Origin: Okapia johnstoni
Taxonomy: Eukaryota; Chordata; Mammalia; Artiodactyla; Giraffidae
Assembly: GCA_024291935.2 (NCBI GenBank)
Contig: CM044312.1
Location: 49,234,001 to 49,298,000 of the forward strand
Reading direction: 5' to 3'
Length of the DNA: 64,000 nt
Positions 63,786 through 64,000 of the stretch are shown piece by piece (the stretch's first letter is position 1; every line of letters starts with the position of its first letter). Below the pieces are notes generated by a model. That model saw only the letters and a program-made list of their open reading frames with translations. It did not search any database and had not been told where the DNA came from. The translations under genes and the position numbers were made by a program.

Positions 63786-64000
63786 CATGTAGACATGGAT
63801 CTGTCTTTGATCTCTCTGTTTCACTGGTATTTTTTTTTTTTAGATGAAAAAAACACATGACCATAGCTTTTAGTGCTATGGCATTGTAGTTATAGCCTAT
63901 TATCTTGGTAGGATCCATTCCCTACTTCTCCTTTCCTTTAGGATTGACAATGCAGATCTTTATTCTCTGTTCACCCAACATGTCTAGCTTCTTTCTACAT

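Larger units (their letters stand above)
59198..64000 (+). other. MINDY4: MINDY4 intron 5 (continues past the window)
   Basis: AT-rich, dominated by antisense L1 remnants with Bov-tA SINEs at 60410-60541, 60916-61137, 62463-62667 and 63659-63785. A MIR-like piece is at 60720-60840. The next coding exon, expected to continue after QGSQPPPLR, was not found. Confidence 0.7.

Overview
The window is mammalian nuclear DNA from a ruminant, most likely a bovid. BovB LINE 3' ends, Bov-tA and Bov-A2 SINEs and CHR-type tRNA-derived SINEs lie over a background of old mammalian repeats (MIR, L2, L1, MER5A/MER20-like, one MaLR LTR). Species cannot be settled by eye. Intron sizes, GT-AG borders and two recognisable vertebrate genes match a stretch syntenic to human 7p14 (the CRHR2 - INMT - MINDY4 neighbourhood).

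Layout. (1) 1-22.3 kb: intergenic, only repeats and unassigned unique sequence; no exon was recognised, including none of CRHR2. (2) 22.34-26.84 kb, minus strand: a complete three-exon indolethylamine N-methyltransferase gene (INMT) coding for 263 residues, with intact SAM-binding residues and a polyadenylation signal. (3) 26.9-41.4 kb: intergenic spacer with two BovB 3' ends in inverted orientation, SINEs and old repeats. (4) 41.4-64.0 kb, plus strand: a CpG-rich promoter and the first five coding exons (364 complete codons) of MINDY4 (FAM188B), a K48-linkage deubiquitinase family member. The catalytic exons lie beyond the right edge; after 59.2 kb the window is intron filled with old L1 and ruminant SINEs.

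The two genes are divergent here and share no evident pathway: INMT is a cytosolic small-molecule methyltransferase, MINDY4 a deubiquitinase-family protein. The best regulatory observation is a perfect 14-bp RFX X-box match (41541-41554) 72 bp before the MINDY4 start codon, which with a LisH-like N-terminus split over exons 1-2 points to a ciliary or centrosomal link. Structural oddities are a near-identical 341-bp tandem duplication in MINDY4 intron 1 (recent event or assembly artefact), a septamer array abutting the exon 4 splice donor, and several SINEs with perfect target-site duplications. No CRISPR, operon, phage or other prokaryotic system is present, and no wholly new system was found. 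All calls are from reading the sequence and remembered family knowledge; no search was run.
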